NCBI RefSeq assembly: GCF_028583425.1
Contig: NC_072790.1
Span: 14,552,552-14,616,551 of the forward strand
Source: Eublepharis macularius
Lineage: Eukaryota; Chordata; Lepidosauria; Squamata; Eublepharidae
Direction: 5' to 3'
DNA length: 64,000 bases
A program made the position numbers and the translations under genes. A model generated the notes under the pieces. The model saw only the letters and a list, made by a program, of their open reading frames with translations. It did not search any database and was not told the DNA's origin. The stretch's first letter is position 1. Each line of letters begins with the position of its first letter. Shown here piece by piece: positions 39,901 to 49,877 of the stretch.

Positions 39901-41821
39901 GGGAAGTGATGGTATCGCTCTGCTCTGGTTAGACCTCACCTAGAGTATTGTGTTCAGTTTTGGGCACCACAATTTCAGAAGGATACAGAGAAGCTGGAAT
40001 GTGTCCAGAGGAGGACAACCAAGATGGTGAGGGGTCTGGAGACCAAGTCCTATGAGGAAAGGTTGAAGGAGCTCAGTATGTTTAGCTTGGAGAGGAGACG
40101 ACTGAGAGGTGTATGATAACCCTCTTCAAGTACTTGAAGGGCTGTCATATAGAGGTTGGCGCGGAGTTGTTTTCTGCTGCCCCAGAAGGTCAAACCAGAA
40201 CCAATGGCTTGGAATTAAATGAAAAGAGTTTTCAGCTAAACATCAGGAAGAGCTTCCTGACAGTTGCAGCAGTCCCTCAGTGGAACAGGCTTCCTCAGGA
40301 GGTGGTGGGCTCCCCTTCTTTGGAGGTTTTTAAACAGAGGCTAGATGGCCATTTGACAGCAATGCTGATTCTATGAACCTGGGCAGATCGTGAGGCGGAG
40401 GACAGAATGGGTTACATCAGTACTTAGTTCTCATGGCCCTTCTTACTTGCCCAGAGTAATGCTGATCACCACCTTGGGTTCAGGAAGCAATTTTCCTCAG
40501 ACCAGTTTGGCTAGGCATCCTGGAGGTGTTTTGCCATCTTCTGGGCATGGAGCAGGGATCACTGGGGGTGTGGGGAGGAGAGGTAGTTGTGAATTTCCTG
40601 CATTGTGCAGGGGGTTGGACTAGATGACCCTAAAGGTACCTTCCAACCCTATGATTCTATGATTCTAATGCGTAGATCACTGATCTTCATGACTAAGTGA
40701 AGCAGAATGAATTGTGCTTATTTCAGACAAAGATGTGGAATTTATATGGATCGCAGAATCCACTTCTGCGTCGCCTGGATGCAGAATCTTTTTAGCATAC
40801 AGGATATAAAGGCTTGGATCCAGGGGTAGTTTTTCTGTAGGTAAAAGATCTTGGCTTGCTGAGCACAAACTCTTTATCCCCAAAATGCCCTGCAGAAATC
40901 TTGTTTCTAGGGGTCCTCTCTCTGTCAGGAATAGGATTTTGGGGGCCATTTTGTGCTGCCATGGGAGGGGGAGACCATGCTTCCTGGGCAAAGGTGTCTG
41001 CGGTAAGAGCTAGTCTGGATTCAACACAATGCCTTTTGCTTACTAGGTGCTATCAACTGCCAGTTCTTCTAATAGGTGGTCTAGTACTCAGTCCCTTCTG
41101 CAGATTGTACTAGTACAAGTTAACCAAGTCTTGGAGCGTTGTTCAATACTTAAGACTAGAGATGGGTGCGTGAAATGCGACAAACTTCGAACCGCACGAA
41201 CTTGCCCCGGTTTTCAAACCGGTTCATTTGCTTCGTGAAAATGTCACTTCCAGGGCGGCAGCAGGTTTGCAGAAAGCCCATTCCCCCTGTTACCTAGGAA
41301 ACCAATTGATTGGCACCAGACTGTCTGCAGTGATGAACTGAAAAATGAACCAAACATACTGGCCTAAAGTTTGTGGCGGTTTGTCAGAAATGAGCTCTTA
41401 TGAACCACTGATTCGCAAACCACAAACCAGCCCGGTTCGTGATGAACTTTGGTTCATATTTCGGTTCGTGCCTATCTTTACTTAAGACTCTTGTGGCAGA
41501 AGCATCAAAGTGAATGTTGGTCTTTTAAAGCTTATGCTACAACTGTAGGAGTCTTTTCCAAGGCAGTTCTTCACAGAGGGCAGTGGCTCAGCCTGTCGTA
41601 TGTGAAAAGAGGAACTAATGATTCACTAACCGAAATGGGTTTATTCTTCTCTGCAGCTCGTGGATATTGGCACCTTTGAAACCGTCTGGCAAGTCAAGTT
41701 TTACAACTACCACAAGCGAGACCATTGCCAATGGGGGAATAGTTTTGCATACATTGAGTATGAATGCAAGCCCAACGAGACGCGGACCCTCTTATGGATC
41801 AACAAGGAGAACTTCTACTAA
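30422..41821 (+). CDS. CNRIP1: CNRIP1 (cannabinoid receptor-interacting protein 1) or close paralogue, three coding exons
   Basis: The spliced CDS joins 30422-30606, 36094-36238 and 41657-41821 and encodes 164 residues, the usual length of the family. CNRIP1 is a small cytosolic protein that binds the C-terminal tail of the CB1 cannabinoid receptor and modulates its signalling. Family hallmarks are read directly: IQPNDGPVF and [18 protein letters not shown] in exon 1, YDTEGV and [10 protein letters not shown] in exon 2, and [20 protein letters not shown] followed by [10 protein letters not shown] in exon 3. Both introns are GT-AG, phase 2 and phase 0. The start is the only in-frame ATG in the open 5' frame and has G at -3 and +4. 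The patch at residues about 51-77 and the final residue (Tyr) differ from the mammalian protein as I remember it, so this could be the second CNRIP1 paralogue. Gene family is certain; orthologue versus paralogue is open. Confidence 0.96.
30952..31037. mobile_element. Short fold-back MITE, copy 3, in intron 1
   Basis: CGTGCAATCCTAAACAGGG and TCTGTTTAGGATTGCGCTG are inverted arms separated by a CAGTGGGCTTAGACTGG centre. Confidence 0.8.
32168..32475. repeat. Dispersed repeat, near-identical to 20516-20800
   Basis: It shares GATTTCTAAACAAACAGTTC, CCAGTCGAGGTATGTGATCT and the CATCTGACGAAGAGAGCTG block with the left-flank copy. Confidence 0.75.
32476..32673. mobile_element. hAT-type MITE (CAGGGCTTTTTT family), left end missing
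   Basis: It retains TCCCCTCTATCTGGAGATC and the right terminus AAAAAAAGCCCTG, and directly abuts the dispersed repeat on its left. Confidence 0.75.
33990..34530 (+). pseudogene. Helitron helicase C-terminal fragment, frameshifted
   Basis: The first frame reads [40 protein letters not shown] and [15 protein letters not shown]. After a break near 34240 the second frame reads [40 protein letters not shown] and [12 protein letters not shown]. The conserved MSQGQ...YVA.SR segment (superfamily 1 helicase motifs V-VI region) is better kept than in the 22-kb copy. It is not functional without the N-terminal Rep and helicase motif I, which are deleted. Confidence 0.85.
34785..34850 (-). ncRNA. Hammerhead ribozyme motif, minus strand
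   Basis: Read on the minus strand: CTGAAGA (34833-34827), stem II GCCAGC/GCTGGC, GAAAC (34806-34802), then GTC (34803-34799 region, cleavage after the C at 34799). Stem III is the two-base AC/GT pair seen in minimal hammerheads of Penelope-like elements. Confidence 0.65.
35190..35252 (+). ncRNA. Hammerhead ribozyme motif, plus strand
   Basis: CTGAAGA at 35212-35218, stem II GCCAGC/GCTGGC (6 bp), GAAA at 35229-35232, then CGTC with predicted cleavage after C35236. Stem I can form CCT/AGG next to the core and TTGG/CCAA further out, with an internal loop between. All core bases fit the consensus. Confidence 0.7.
35525..35592 (+). repeat. CR1 3' tail fragment
   Basis: GGGGTTGGACTAGATGACCC through CCAACCCTATGATTCTA is the CR1 3' end. 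Confidence 0.85.
36094..36238 (+). CDS. CNRIP1: CNRIP1 coding exon 2
   Basis: The acceptor is a pyrimidine tract ending TTTCAG at 36093 and the donor is CAG|GTAAGT at 36239. One base completes the split Ala codon, then 48 codons follow. They contain [19 protein letters not shown] and the conserved KSGERQPIQ stretch. The frame closes exactly with exons 1 and 3. Confidence 0.95.
36466..36710. mobile_element. hAT-type fold-back MITE (CAGGGCTTTTTT family), copy in intron 2
   Basis: Termini CAGGGCTTTTTATCAGG and AAAAAAAGCCCTG, TSD CATAGCTG / CATTGCTG (7 of 8). It lies 228 bp after exon 2. Confidence 0.88.
37660..37880. repeat. Fold-back dispersed repeat in intron 2
   Basis: GAGTTAGCCGTATTAGTCTG and AGTCCAGTAGCACCTTTAAG on the left, and the inverse TTAGTCTTAAAGGTGCTATTGG on the right. 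Confidence 0.65.
38645..39160. repeat. GC-rich repeat related to the TAGGGTTGC hAT-type elements
   Basis: The left end TAGGGTTGCCAGCACCC and an internal TGATGACATCACTTCC palindrome match the style of 16337-17078 and 55042-55399. I could not identify the right end. The CpG-rich open frames inside (up to 198 residues on the minus strand) are Ala/Gly/Arg-rich repeat translations. Confidence 0.5.
39395..40668 (+). mobile_element. CR1 LINE, 5'-truncated, in intron 2
   Basis: The frame 39353-39745 shows [34 protein letters not shown] and [13 protein letters not shown] (catalytic Asp pair kept). Later frames carry the ORF2 end ([31 protein letters not shown]). The 3' end GGTTGGACTAGATGACCC with CTATGATTCTATGATTCT repeats is complete. 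It is in the same orientation as CNRIP1 and broken by frameshifts and stops. Confidence 0.92.
41157..41480. mobile_element. hAT-type MITE (TAGAGATGGGC family), intact ends
   Basis: The left end TAGAGATGGGTGCG and right end GCCTATCTTTA lie between perfect 8-bp TSDs CTTAAGAC (41149-41156 and 41481-41488). The interior is rich in GGTTCGTG/GAACC motifs. It ends 176 bp before exon 3. Confidence 0.92.
41657..41821 (+). CDS. CNRIP1: CNRIP1 coding exon 3 with stop codon
   Basis: The acceptor TTCTCTGCAG ends at 41656. The exon has 54 codons plus TAA at 41819-41821. It holds the best conserved part of the family ([20 protein letters not shown], then YECKPNET) and ends in NKENFY. A hAT-type MITE ends only 176 bp upstream. 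Confidence 0.96.
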   Translation, partial: LVDIGTFETVWQVKFYNYHKRDHCQWGNSFAYIEYECKPNETRTLLWINKENFY

Positions 41822-43080
41822 GCTGGACGAAAGCAGTGTGGCTGGACGATCTAGTGGCAGACCCTTCCTCCGACAATCTCTTGGTGAACAAAAACCAGCA
41901 CAAAGCCTTAACAGAGGCATTCTGCAGAGATGCTTGTGGTTTCTGGCAGTCCAAAGTCCAATTCTTTGGGGATGGGTTTCTTTGGGGTTGAAAATTAGTT
42001 TCCAGGTGACTGTGCTTAAGACTGTAAGTACAGATTATCTGCATAAAATGAGAATTTTAGGATTTGACATCCCCCCCCCAGCAAATTGGAAATGTTCCAC
42101 ATCTTCATAGTAAACAGGATGCGTGCAGAGTTCCCATCAAGGTCTGGATGCTGGCCCTTCTAATAATTTCCCAATTCGAGTCATTTTGCCAAACTCGGCA
42201 TTGATTTCTTCTCTTAGATGAAACCAGTTCGGAGCTTCTGTATTTTACTCCAGTCTTAAACATGCTCCTTCATCCGTCTCATCACCGTAGGTAGCAACAG
42301 AGTAGGTGTTAGATGGTCGCACTTCTGCTAAAGCAAAAGCCACATCCCTGTTTTAAGTTGCATTTGTTTAGTTGCCATATGGGGGGTGGGTGACTTGGCA
42401 GTTTCTCATGGTTTTAACTTTCGTTGGCTGTTGTGAAAACTTCTGTGAACAGCTTTCCTATCTTGTGAGCCTCATTTTCAGGTGTCAAACTTCCCAGTTT
42501 CTCAAAACAACCCTTAAAAGCAATGGCAGTAATGAATTGTTGGCATAGAAGTATGTAAGAATGGAGAAGCAATACATGTATTGTCTTAAGTAACGTGTGT
42601 ATCGTATGAATCCTTGAACATAACAGTGATTTTAAATGTAATGTTGGCATATAGAGTCTGTTCTATTTTCAGAGTTTTCCTGTTTCAGCGATTATTGATA
42701 AGGTAAACCGAAGCAACTCGAGTTACTGTTCACTTCTTCGGCTCCAACTGTTCAGTTGCACCAAACAGCCTTTCAAGTAAAATATGATTGCAAACAGGAC
42801 TATTTTAAGGAAACAAAGTATTTTTGTGCAGGAGTCTGAACTCTGGTGCTATGTCTTGTGTGAATTTGTTTACAGCTTAGTTGCAAGCAAACTGGAAGCA
42901 CCTTTTTATATTGGTGAATGAAATGTTGTTCCCTTGAAGTCTCCTGGCCTGAGGTGGCTTGTGTATCTGCTTTACCATTATATATCAACTGTTGTTAAGT
43001 CTCTTCATGTGATGAATAACCTTTAAACTGTAATCACAAGTTTTGCTTTTCATAATAAAGGAGTTGGAAAGCAATCCCCA
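41822..43080 (+). other. CNRIP1: CNRIP1 3' untranslated region
   Basis: This follows the TAA stop and runs to about 20 bases past an AATAAA hexamer. It is AT-rich, contains no recognisable transposon, and differs in character from the repeat-packed DNA on both sides, which supports its being transcribed exon sequence. The exact cleavage site is inferred. Confidence 0.65.
43054..43059 (+). terminator. CNRIP1: Polyadenylation signal AATAAA of CNRIP1
   Basis: This canonical hexamer lies 1.23 kb after the stop codon, with the next repeat starting about 50 bases downstream. It is the most plausible poly(A) signal for the gene. Confidence 0.65.
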
Positions 43081-43114
43081 CCCCAAATGGCTTTCTCATC
43101 TAAGTAGATCGTTT

Positions 43115-43245
43115 AAGTTGCGTAGCCGTATTGGTCTGTAGCAGAAGATCAAGATTCAGACCAAGTAGCACCTTAAAGGCCAACTACCCTGGAAATCTAG
43201 TTGGTCTTTAAGGTGCTACTGGACCTGAATTTTGCTCTTCAGCTA
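43115..43245. repeat. Fold-back dispersed repeat
   Basis: GTATTGGTCTGTAGCAGAAG on the left and TTTAAGGTGCTACTGGACC on the right, with AGCACCTTAAAGG inverted between. Confidence 0.6.
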
Positions 43246-43454
43246 AGCAGGTAATTTTTCCATTCTTGTTGGTAACCAGCCCAAGGTCACTTGCTATGTA
43301 CCCTGCTTGGGTCTCCAGTATGGATGCTGCAAACTTTTCAGAAAGTGTGACTTGCCTTACTCAACATGAGCAATAGGACAAAGAGTGTTAGTCTTTGGCA
43401 TGGTGGCTGGGTAACTGTTGGTCACATGTGCCTGATTGTGGTTTCTGGCATTCC

Positions 43455-44396
43455 GGTACTTTTCAATATTTTTATCAATGATCTGGATGAAGGGGTAAAC
43501 GGACTACTCATTAAATTTGCTGATGATACCAAATTGGGAGGAGTGGCAAACACCCCAGAAGATAGAGTTAAAATTCAACAAGACTTGAATACTCTTGAAA
43601 AGTAGGCGGTTGTGAACAGGATGCAATTCAACATAGATAAGTGCACAGTATTACATCTGGGCCACAAAAATGTGAAGCACAAATACTGGATGGGGGGATA
43701 CACTTCTGGGTAGTAGTGTATGTGAAAGAGATCTTGGGGTAAGAGCGGACTGTAAACTAAATATGAGCAGTCAGTGTGATGCGGTGGCAAAAAAGGCAAA
43801 CTCAGTCTTGGGTTATATCAAAAGGGCCATTGCATCCAAATCGCAGGAGGTCATAGCCCCTCTCTATACTGCCTTGGTCATGCCACACCTGGAGTACTGT
43901 GTGCAGTTCTGGAGGCCTCACTTCAAAAAGGATGTGGCCAAAATTGAGAGGGTGCAGAAGAGAGCGACGAGGATGATCAGGGGTCTGGAGACTGAGCCCT
44001 ACGAGGAAAGGCTGAGGGCCTTGGGAATTTTTCATTTGGAGAAGAGATTGAGGGGGGACATGATTGCTCTCTTTAAATATCTGAAAGGCTGTCATTTGGA
44101 GGAGGGCAAGGAGCAGTTCCAGTTGGCAGCAGAGGATAGGACCCGAAGCAACGGGCTTAAATGACATGCAGAAAGTTACCGGCTGGATATTAGGAAGAAC
44201 TTTTTCACAGTCAGAGTAGTTCAAAGGTGGAATCAGCTGCCTAGGGAGGTGGTGAGCTCCCCCTCACTGACAGTTTTCAAGAAGAGGCTGGACGAATATT
44301 TGTCAGGGATGCTTTAGGCTCATCCTGCATTGGCCAGGGGGTTGGACTAGAAGGTCTGTGTGGCCCCTTCCAACTCTGTGATTCTGTGATTTCTAT
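43455..44396 (+). mobile_element. CR1 LINE, 5'-truncated, 3' end complete
   Basis: It is in the same subfamily as 7583-8766: [36 protein letters not shown], then MSSQCDAVAKKANSVLGYIK and [20 protein letters not shown]. It ends GGGTTGGACTAGAAGG and CAACTCTGTGATTCTGTGA. It carries stops near 43604 and 44162. Confidence 0.92.
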
Positions 44397-44517
44397 ACCC
44401 CAAGTCATGGCGTGTCTCTCTTAAAGACAGAAAAGTTCGGTTAAATGTGCTGTTTTTGCACCTGTGCATTTGCAGTTTTCTCTCCTCCCTCACAGCCAGA
44501 AGTCTTTTCTTTGGCGG

Positions 44518-44640
44518 GACAAAGTGCAGTCAAGTCATAGCTGACTTACGGTGAGCCCTGCTGGAGTTTTCAAGGCAAGAGACTAAAGGAGGTGGTTTGC
44601 TATTGCCTACCTCTGTTTCTTGCCTTTCTGGCTCTATATT
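44518..44640 (-). repeat. SINE tail (Sauria/BovB-like 3' end), inverted
   Basis: TCAAGTCATAGCTGACTTAC and GGTGGTTTGCTATTGCCTAC are the complement of the tail at 18310-18400. Confidence 0.6.
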
Positions 44641-44727
44641 TATGGAAAGTAAGTTCATCTGTAGCTAAGGGCCAAACTACAAGTGATGCCTGCGGCTAGC
44701 TGGACACTTGTCAGCTGCCCTCAAGTG

Positions 44728-45929
44728 GTTTTTTTTTTTAAGAAATTTTTATTGGTGAGTACATAGTTATTACATACATTCCCCATCATACCTAATTTAT
44801 TTCAACCCCCACCCTTTCCCTCCCCCCTCCTTATAGACTTCCAACAGCTTTCCAACCCTTAACCTATCTTATTACTTAACTTATTTTCCATTAAATTCTT
44901 CTAAATCATATATGTATTATATCTCTTACTCTAAGCATATTCAAATTCTCTTATATATACTCTATCAAATCCACTAATATATCCATTCTCTACATCACTA
45001 TTTAAACTGTATATTTTTGATAAAGTCTCTTAATAGTAATACTAGCTTAGGTTAATTAATTAATAGCTAAATTTTCCCATTAGTGGTAAAGTTACTTCTC
45101 TCTTCTATTTAAGAAATCACAAATTAATAGTTCTCAAACTGCCACAGTCCTCCTTTCACATCCCATTTTTTTTCTAGATATTGTTTCAATTTCCCCCAGT
45201 CTGCAATATATTCTCCTGGATCAAGGTCTTTGAGTTTTCTTGTCATTTTATCCATCTCAGCCATGTACAGCAATTTGTAAATCCAATCTTGTGTAGTTGG
45301 TATTTCTTGTACTTTCCATTTCTGCGCATACAAAAGTCTTGCTGCTGTAGTCATGTAAAATAACAATGTTCTATACTGCATTGGAACATCTTCCATTCCC
45401 AAGTTCAGTAGCAGCAATTCTGGGTTCTTATTTATTTGGGTTTGCAAAACCTCATTAATTACTTTAATTATATCTCCCCAGTATTGCTTAGCTACCTCAC
45501 AAGTCCACCACATGTGGTATAATGATCCTTCATGCTTTTTACATTTCCAGCATCTGTCTGACATATTAGTATTTCCTTGCGCAATTTTCTTTGGTGTTAG
45601 ATACCACCTGTACATCATTTTATATACATTCTCTTTAATATTTGTACAAGTTGAAATCTTCAGTGTATTTTTCCACAAATGCTCCCAAGCTTCCATTGTT
45701 ATTTCTTTATGAAAATTTATTGCCCATTTCACCATCTGGACTTTAACTGTTTCATCTTCTGTGTGCCATTTTAGAAGTATTTTATAAATTTTCGAGATTT
45801 CTTTTTTACCTTCTTGTAAAATCACTTCTCCTAATTCCGACTTTTCTAATCTTATTCCTCCTTTTGAACAGTCCGAGTTGTAAAGATCTCTGATTTGCCT
45901 ATATTGAAACCATCCATAATGAGGAGATA
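44728..45929 (-). mobile_element. L1 LINE, 5'-truncated insertion into the MITE
   Basis: The perfect 15-bp TSD AGCTGCCCTCAAGTG occurs at 44713-44727 and 45930-45944. The low end starts with a T run (poly(A) on the minus strand), then a 3' UTR of about 390 bp, then the ORF2 end. The boundaries are exact, which makes this a fairly young insertion. Confidence 0.93.
45124..45929 (-). pseudogene. L1 ORF2 C-terminal domain, 5'-truncated but open
   Basis: This is the C-terminal region of the L1 endonuclease/reverse transcriptase protein, after the polymerase domain. Visible are VYKMMYRWYLTPKKIAQ, then CWKCKKHEGSLYHMWWTC, the Cys/His cluster typical of L1 ORF2, and RTLLFYMTTAARLLYAQKWK. About 268 residues are open with no stop. 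The ORF continues upstream only into host or MITE sequence, so there is no start codon of its own and the polymerase and endonuclease domains are missing. Confidence 0.9.
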
Positions 45930-46189
45930 AGCTGCCCTCAAGTGTTGATGGGAAATGTAGGCATCCTGGTCTTGCAGCTTGGCTCTCCGACTGCTGTCCA
46001 ATGGACTTTTCAACTGTCACTTGTCCAACGTTCCGCCAAGCTGCCAACATTTCCCATCAAAACTTGAGGGAAGCTGACAAGTGCCCAACCTGTGTCAGGC
46101 GACACTTGTAGTTTGGCTCTAAGGAGCCCTTCTTTTACCCAAGAGGAGCAGGATTAGCAGAGTGGGAGGAACAAAATGTAAGCTGCGCT

Positions 46190-46620
46190 TCTTTGAGTCT
46201 TTCTACACAAGACATCTGACGTGAAGAACACGTGTCAAGAGATGCAATGCTAGCTGAGAAGACAGCTAAAAAGACAGAGCTGGCGGCAGGGCAAAGGCTT
46301 TGCTATCCACTGGAGCTGTGTGAAGGGGCTGTGAAATGCCAGAAGGGGAACTTCAGCCCATTATAACCTCTCCAGGTCCAAGCCCGGCTCTGGAAGGCAG
46401 CTCCAGCCCATTTCTATTCTTCACTGCCCTCTGGTTGCGATCCTACACAGTTTTAGACTGGAGAAGTGAATTGACAGAGCCTTCTGGTGGCGAAGATGAA
46501 ATTAACAACCCCCTGAGGAGCAATCTCTGCCTGCTCTGTCTTTTTAAACTATGATTCCTGGCTAACATTGCATCTCCCTATATTTGACAAACACACGCCA
46601 GGGCGTCTCGTGTAGGATCC
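46190..46620. mobile_element. Fold-back element, inverted copy of that at 14270
   Basis: GTCTTTCTACACAAGACATC at the left and GCGTCTCGTGTAGGATCC at the right. The interior includes GAAATGCCAGAAGGG and GAGCAATCTCTGCC, in reverse order relative to 14270-14700. Confidence 0.7.
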
Positions 46621-47884
46621 CTTCTCTTCCGCAAAAGGAGCAGGATAGACAGAGCAGGAGGAGCAAAATGTAAGCTGTGCTTCTTTCGTTCTTGTGTCTC
46701 TAGGCTAAGCCTGGACGTCTCCTTGAGTTACAGCTGATCTCCAGACTACAGAGATCAGTTTCCCTGGAAGAAATGGCAATTTGGGAGGGTGGACTCTGGC
46801 GACACATGTGTAGGCTGTGGATTAAATGGACTGGAATATTCTCATATGCCTTTACTGTACCCTCACTGTGTAAGACGGAGAGTAAGCACTGAAGTGAACT
46901 AATCAGGCAGGGAGGCTCTACAGTGAATGTATCTGAAAGCCTGTTATTTGTAGTTTAACAGAAGATTACATACACATATATACATATAGCCCAACGAGTA
47001 GCAAAATACATATATGCCACTATATCTGTAGACTAGTAGGATTAACTCCCAAGTTAATCATGTAGTACAAGGAACCAAGAAAACGAGAATAAATAGATAA
47101 TTTTTAGAGGCAAGAGAATGCCAGCTGGACTTTTGATCTATGAAGCAAGACAGTTACAAAGAAGAAAGCAGTTACGACTGGAATGCAGGGAGGGAAGCTA
47201 ACCAGGATGCCCTGGTCGTAAATGGCACTGCTGAGTGAGATAAACCCGTTTCAGCAGAACTCCTCAAGGACTTGAGGTCTTCTCAGGACATCCAGGCGCC
47301 GGATAAAGTGCTTGGGTAGTTTCAAACGTATTTCAGGAAGGGGAGAGAGATCGCTCCCACTTCAACATATGGCTACGTACACTGAAGGGATTGTTTGTTT
47401 AATGATCATTAAGGACAGAGTATTGAAAAACATGACAGTCGAGGTGGATCGCGACACATTTCCGTGGGGCAAGAACAAAATGGCAACTGTATGAGTGGGA
47501 AAGTGACAGGGGAGAAGGAGATGTTCTTTGAAATGATAAACAATATTTCTGAAGTGATAAGTGATGTTAATTGGGAACGCATGCATGGCTAATGATGTCC
47601 AGAATTGATCTGCCAATGTAGGACTGCCAAGTCATTGGGGTGGTCACCTGCACGGACCAATCTGGTCACCAATACTGTAATTTGTGCTAATGAACCAACA
47701 GGTACAAAATGTCTTGCATAGCTGTTGGAGCCCAGATGAGCGACGGGCCTGCCCAGATCTTGTATCTTTTCGGCGGGGCTGTAAGACAGAGATGTTCCGC
47801 CCGGCATATGGTTGAGGCCAGCACTGGATCCATCTAATTAGCCTCCCTGCCGGTCTCCTGCCAGTGTGTGTGGGGGGAGCATCT
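46621..47884. other. Largely unassigned stretch
   Basis: 46715-46800 looks like half of a GGTTGCCA-type MITE (GAGTTACAGCTGATCTCCAG). The rest, including AT-rich 46960-47100, shows nothing recognisable. Confidence 0.45.
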
Positions 47885-47892
47885 GCCCCCAC

Positions 47893-48121
47893 TAGGGTTG
47901 TCAGCTCCATGTTGGGAAATTCCTGGAGATCTGGGGGATGAAACCTGGAGAAACCTGGAGAAAGAGGGGTTTGGGGAGGGAAAGGATCTCGGCATGGCAT
48001 AATTCCATAAAGTCCACTCCCCAAAGTAGCCATTTACTCCAGGTGAACTGATCTCTGTGGCCTGGAGACCGGTTGTAATTCCAGGAGATCTCCAGTCACT
48101 ACCTGGAGGTTGGCAACCCTC
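47893..48121. mobile_element. GGTTGCCA-type MITE with hAT-like TSD
   Basis: The left end TAGGGTTGTCAGCTCC and right end GGTTGGCAACCCTC are flanked by GCCCCCAC / GCCCCCAT (7 of 8). This is the only copy of this family here whose TSD I can read clearly. Confidence 0.75.
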
Positions 48122-49369
48122 GCCCCCATGCTTGAGGAGTTAAGAGTTTCACCAACCCACACCTCCTCCCTTTTCTTCCCTTGTGTATGGTGGGCAGGGA
48201 AAGGGGAAGGGTGCCCCAACTGGAATGCCGAAATCTATGTTTGCACTGAGATGCATTTTATTGGTTTTATCTATTGTAATTTATTTATGATTGTAACCCG
48301 CCCTGAGCCTGCTTGCGGGGAAGGTGGGCTAAAAATCTAATCAATCAGTCACAGAGGGGCCTTTACTTTCTGTGTACTAGTCCTCTTCCAGGCTGAGCTG
48401 CCTCCTAGGCCATACCTTCAAATCCCAAGGAATTTCCGAAATCGGAGTTGGTAACCCTAACAAAGATGGACGTGGCCAGAAGTGTTAGTCCGTGGCTCTT
48501 GACCTTTAGCCCCCGGCTCATGCCCCTGGGACCTTTAATGTTCTGACACTTTGGATACAAGACGAATCCAGTATGTAGCTGGTGGTAACTTTCTGTTTGT
48601 TTTAGATAAGTGGTATGTTTTGACGATATTGATTGAGTCATGTTGTGAGCTGATTTGGGTTCCCTCGAGGAGAAAAGCGGTGAACAAATATACAAAGTAA
48701 GTAAATGGAATGGCATTTTCCAATTTGGGTGTCGTTGTCGTTAATCATTAGTATGCAAGAGCCTTGTCCCTGCTACTTCCTGGCTAGAAGCCCCACGCAT
48801 CTCCACCCACCTCCTCCCTCTCCTCTTCCTTCCTTATCCAAAGCAAGCAACTGTCCTGCTGTTTAACATGAAGCAGGAGAAATGTAGAGTTCTGTACTGG
48901 GAAGGAACTTGCGGGCCATCTAGCCCAACTTCCTGCTCAACTCTAGAGCATTTCTCAACCGGTGGCGATGCAACCTCTGCTAGACAATCCTCAGGAAAGA
49001 TTAGGAATGTTTTGTTCATTTGATTTATTCGTTTTGTATCCCGTCCTCCCTGCGAGCAGGCTCAGGGCGGGTCACAACATGAATAAATACAATACAAGGT
49101 AAAATATACAACGTAAAATAGATATAAATTTACATTAAGAACATTTCTCCTAATGTTCAACCAAAAATCCAACTTCCTGTAATTTAAGCCCATTAAATTT
49201 CATCTCGTCCTGTAAAGCAGCAGAACTCTTATCCTTATGATAATACCTGAAGGGCTGGTTGACCCTTGGGCCAGTGACGCATTCTCAGCCTAACCTAGGG
49301 CCAAGGTTTTTTTGGCCCTGGCACCAACCTGGTGAACTCTCTGTCTTTGGAGACCCGAACCCAGTGGGA
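48122..49369. other. Mostly unassigned, with repeat tails
   Basis: 48280-48350 is a CCTGAGCCTGCTTGCGGGG tail on +. 49020-49110 is the same tail inverted. No gene was recognised. Confidence 0.45.
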
Positions 49370-49374
49370 CTTAG

Positions 49375-49606
49375 GGCCAAGCTACAAGTGATGAATGACA
49401 CAGGTTGGACACTTGTCAGCTTCCCTCAAGTTTTGATGGGAAATGTAGGTGTCCTGGTCTTGCAGCTTGGCTCTCCGGCTGCTGTCCAATGGACTTTTCA
49501 ACTGTCACTTGTCCAACGTTCCGCCAAGCTGCCTACATTTCCCATAAAAACTTGAGGGAAGCTGACAAGTGTCCAACCTGTGGCATTCATCACTTGTAGT
49601 TTGGCC
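49375..49606. mobile_element. CTNAG-target MITE, copy 3
   Basis: GGCCAAGCTACAAGTGATG at the left, CACTTGTAGTTTGGCC at the right, flanked by CTTAG (49370-49374 and 49607-49611). The interior includes CTGCTGTCCAATGGAC. Confidence 0.9.
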
Positions 49607-49877
49607 CTTAGTATCATTCCATTGGGCTTGTAATATATAGATATTCCACCAAGCTTATGGGGGTTGAAGCGGGTGGATTCTCCAACCAGCCTCCTGCCAG
49701 TGGGAGAGGGGGACGTGCCCTCCCACTCTAGGTTGTCAACAGGTGGATGGCCCCCTTGCCCTACGGGCCCTGGTATTGGGAGAATGGGGATGAACTGTGT
49801 GTACTGCATTATGATGATGTTTCAACACAATGTTAACTGCTACCATTGTTTTTATATTTTTGTACATTACCATGTAC

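Larger units (their letters stand above)
36239..41656 (+). other. CNRIP1: CNRIP1 intron 2 (5,418 bp)
   Basis: GTAAGT donor and TTCTCTGCAG acceptor, phase 0. It contains a hAT-type MITE, a dispersed fold-back repeat, a GC-rich repeat block (38645-39160), a sense-oriented CR1 and a second hAT-type MITE. Stretches 36720-37650, 37890-38640 and 40680-41148 show nothing recognisable. Confidence 0.9.
44670..46118. mobile_element. CTNAG-target MITE, copy 2, split by an L1
   Basis: The left part is 44670-44727 and the right part 45930-46118, flanked by CTAAG (44665-44669 and 46119-46123). With the L1 and one TSD removed, the element matches copy 3 at 49375. Confidence 0.88.
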
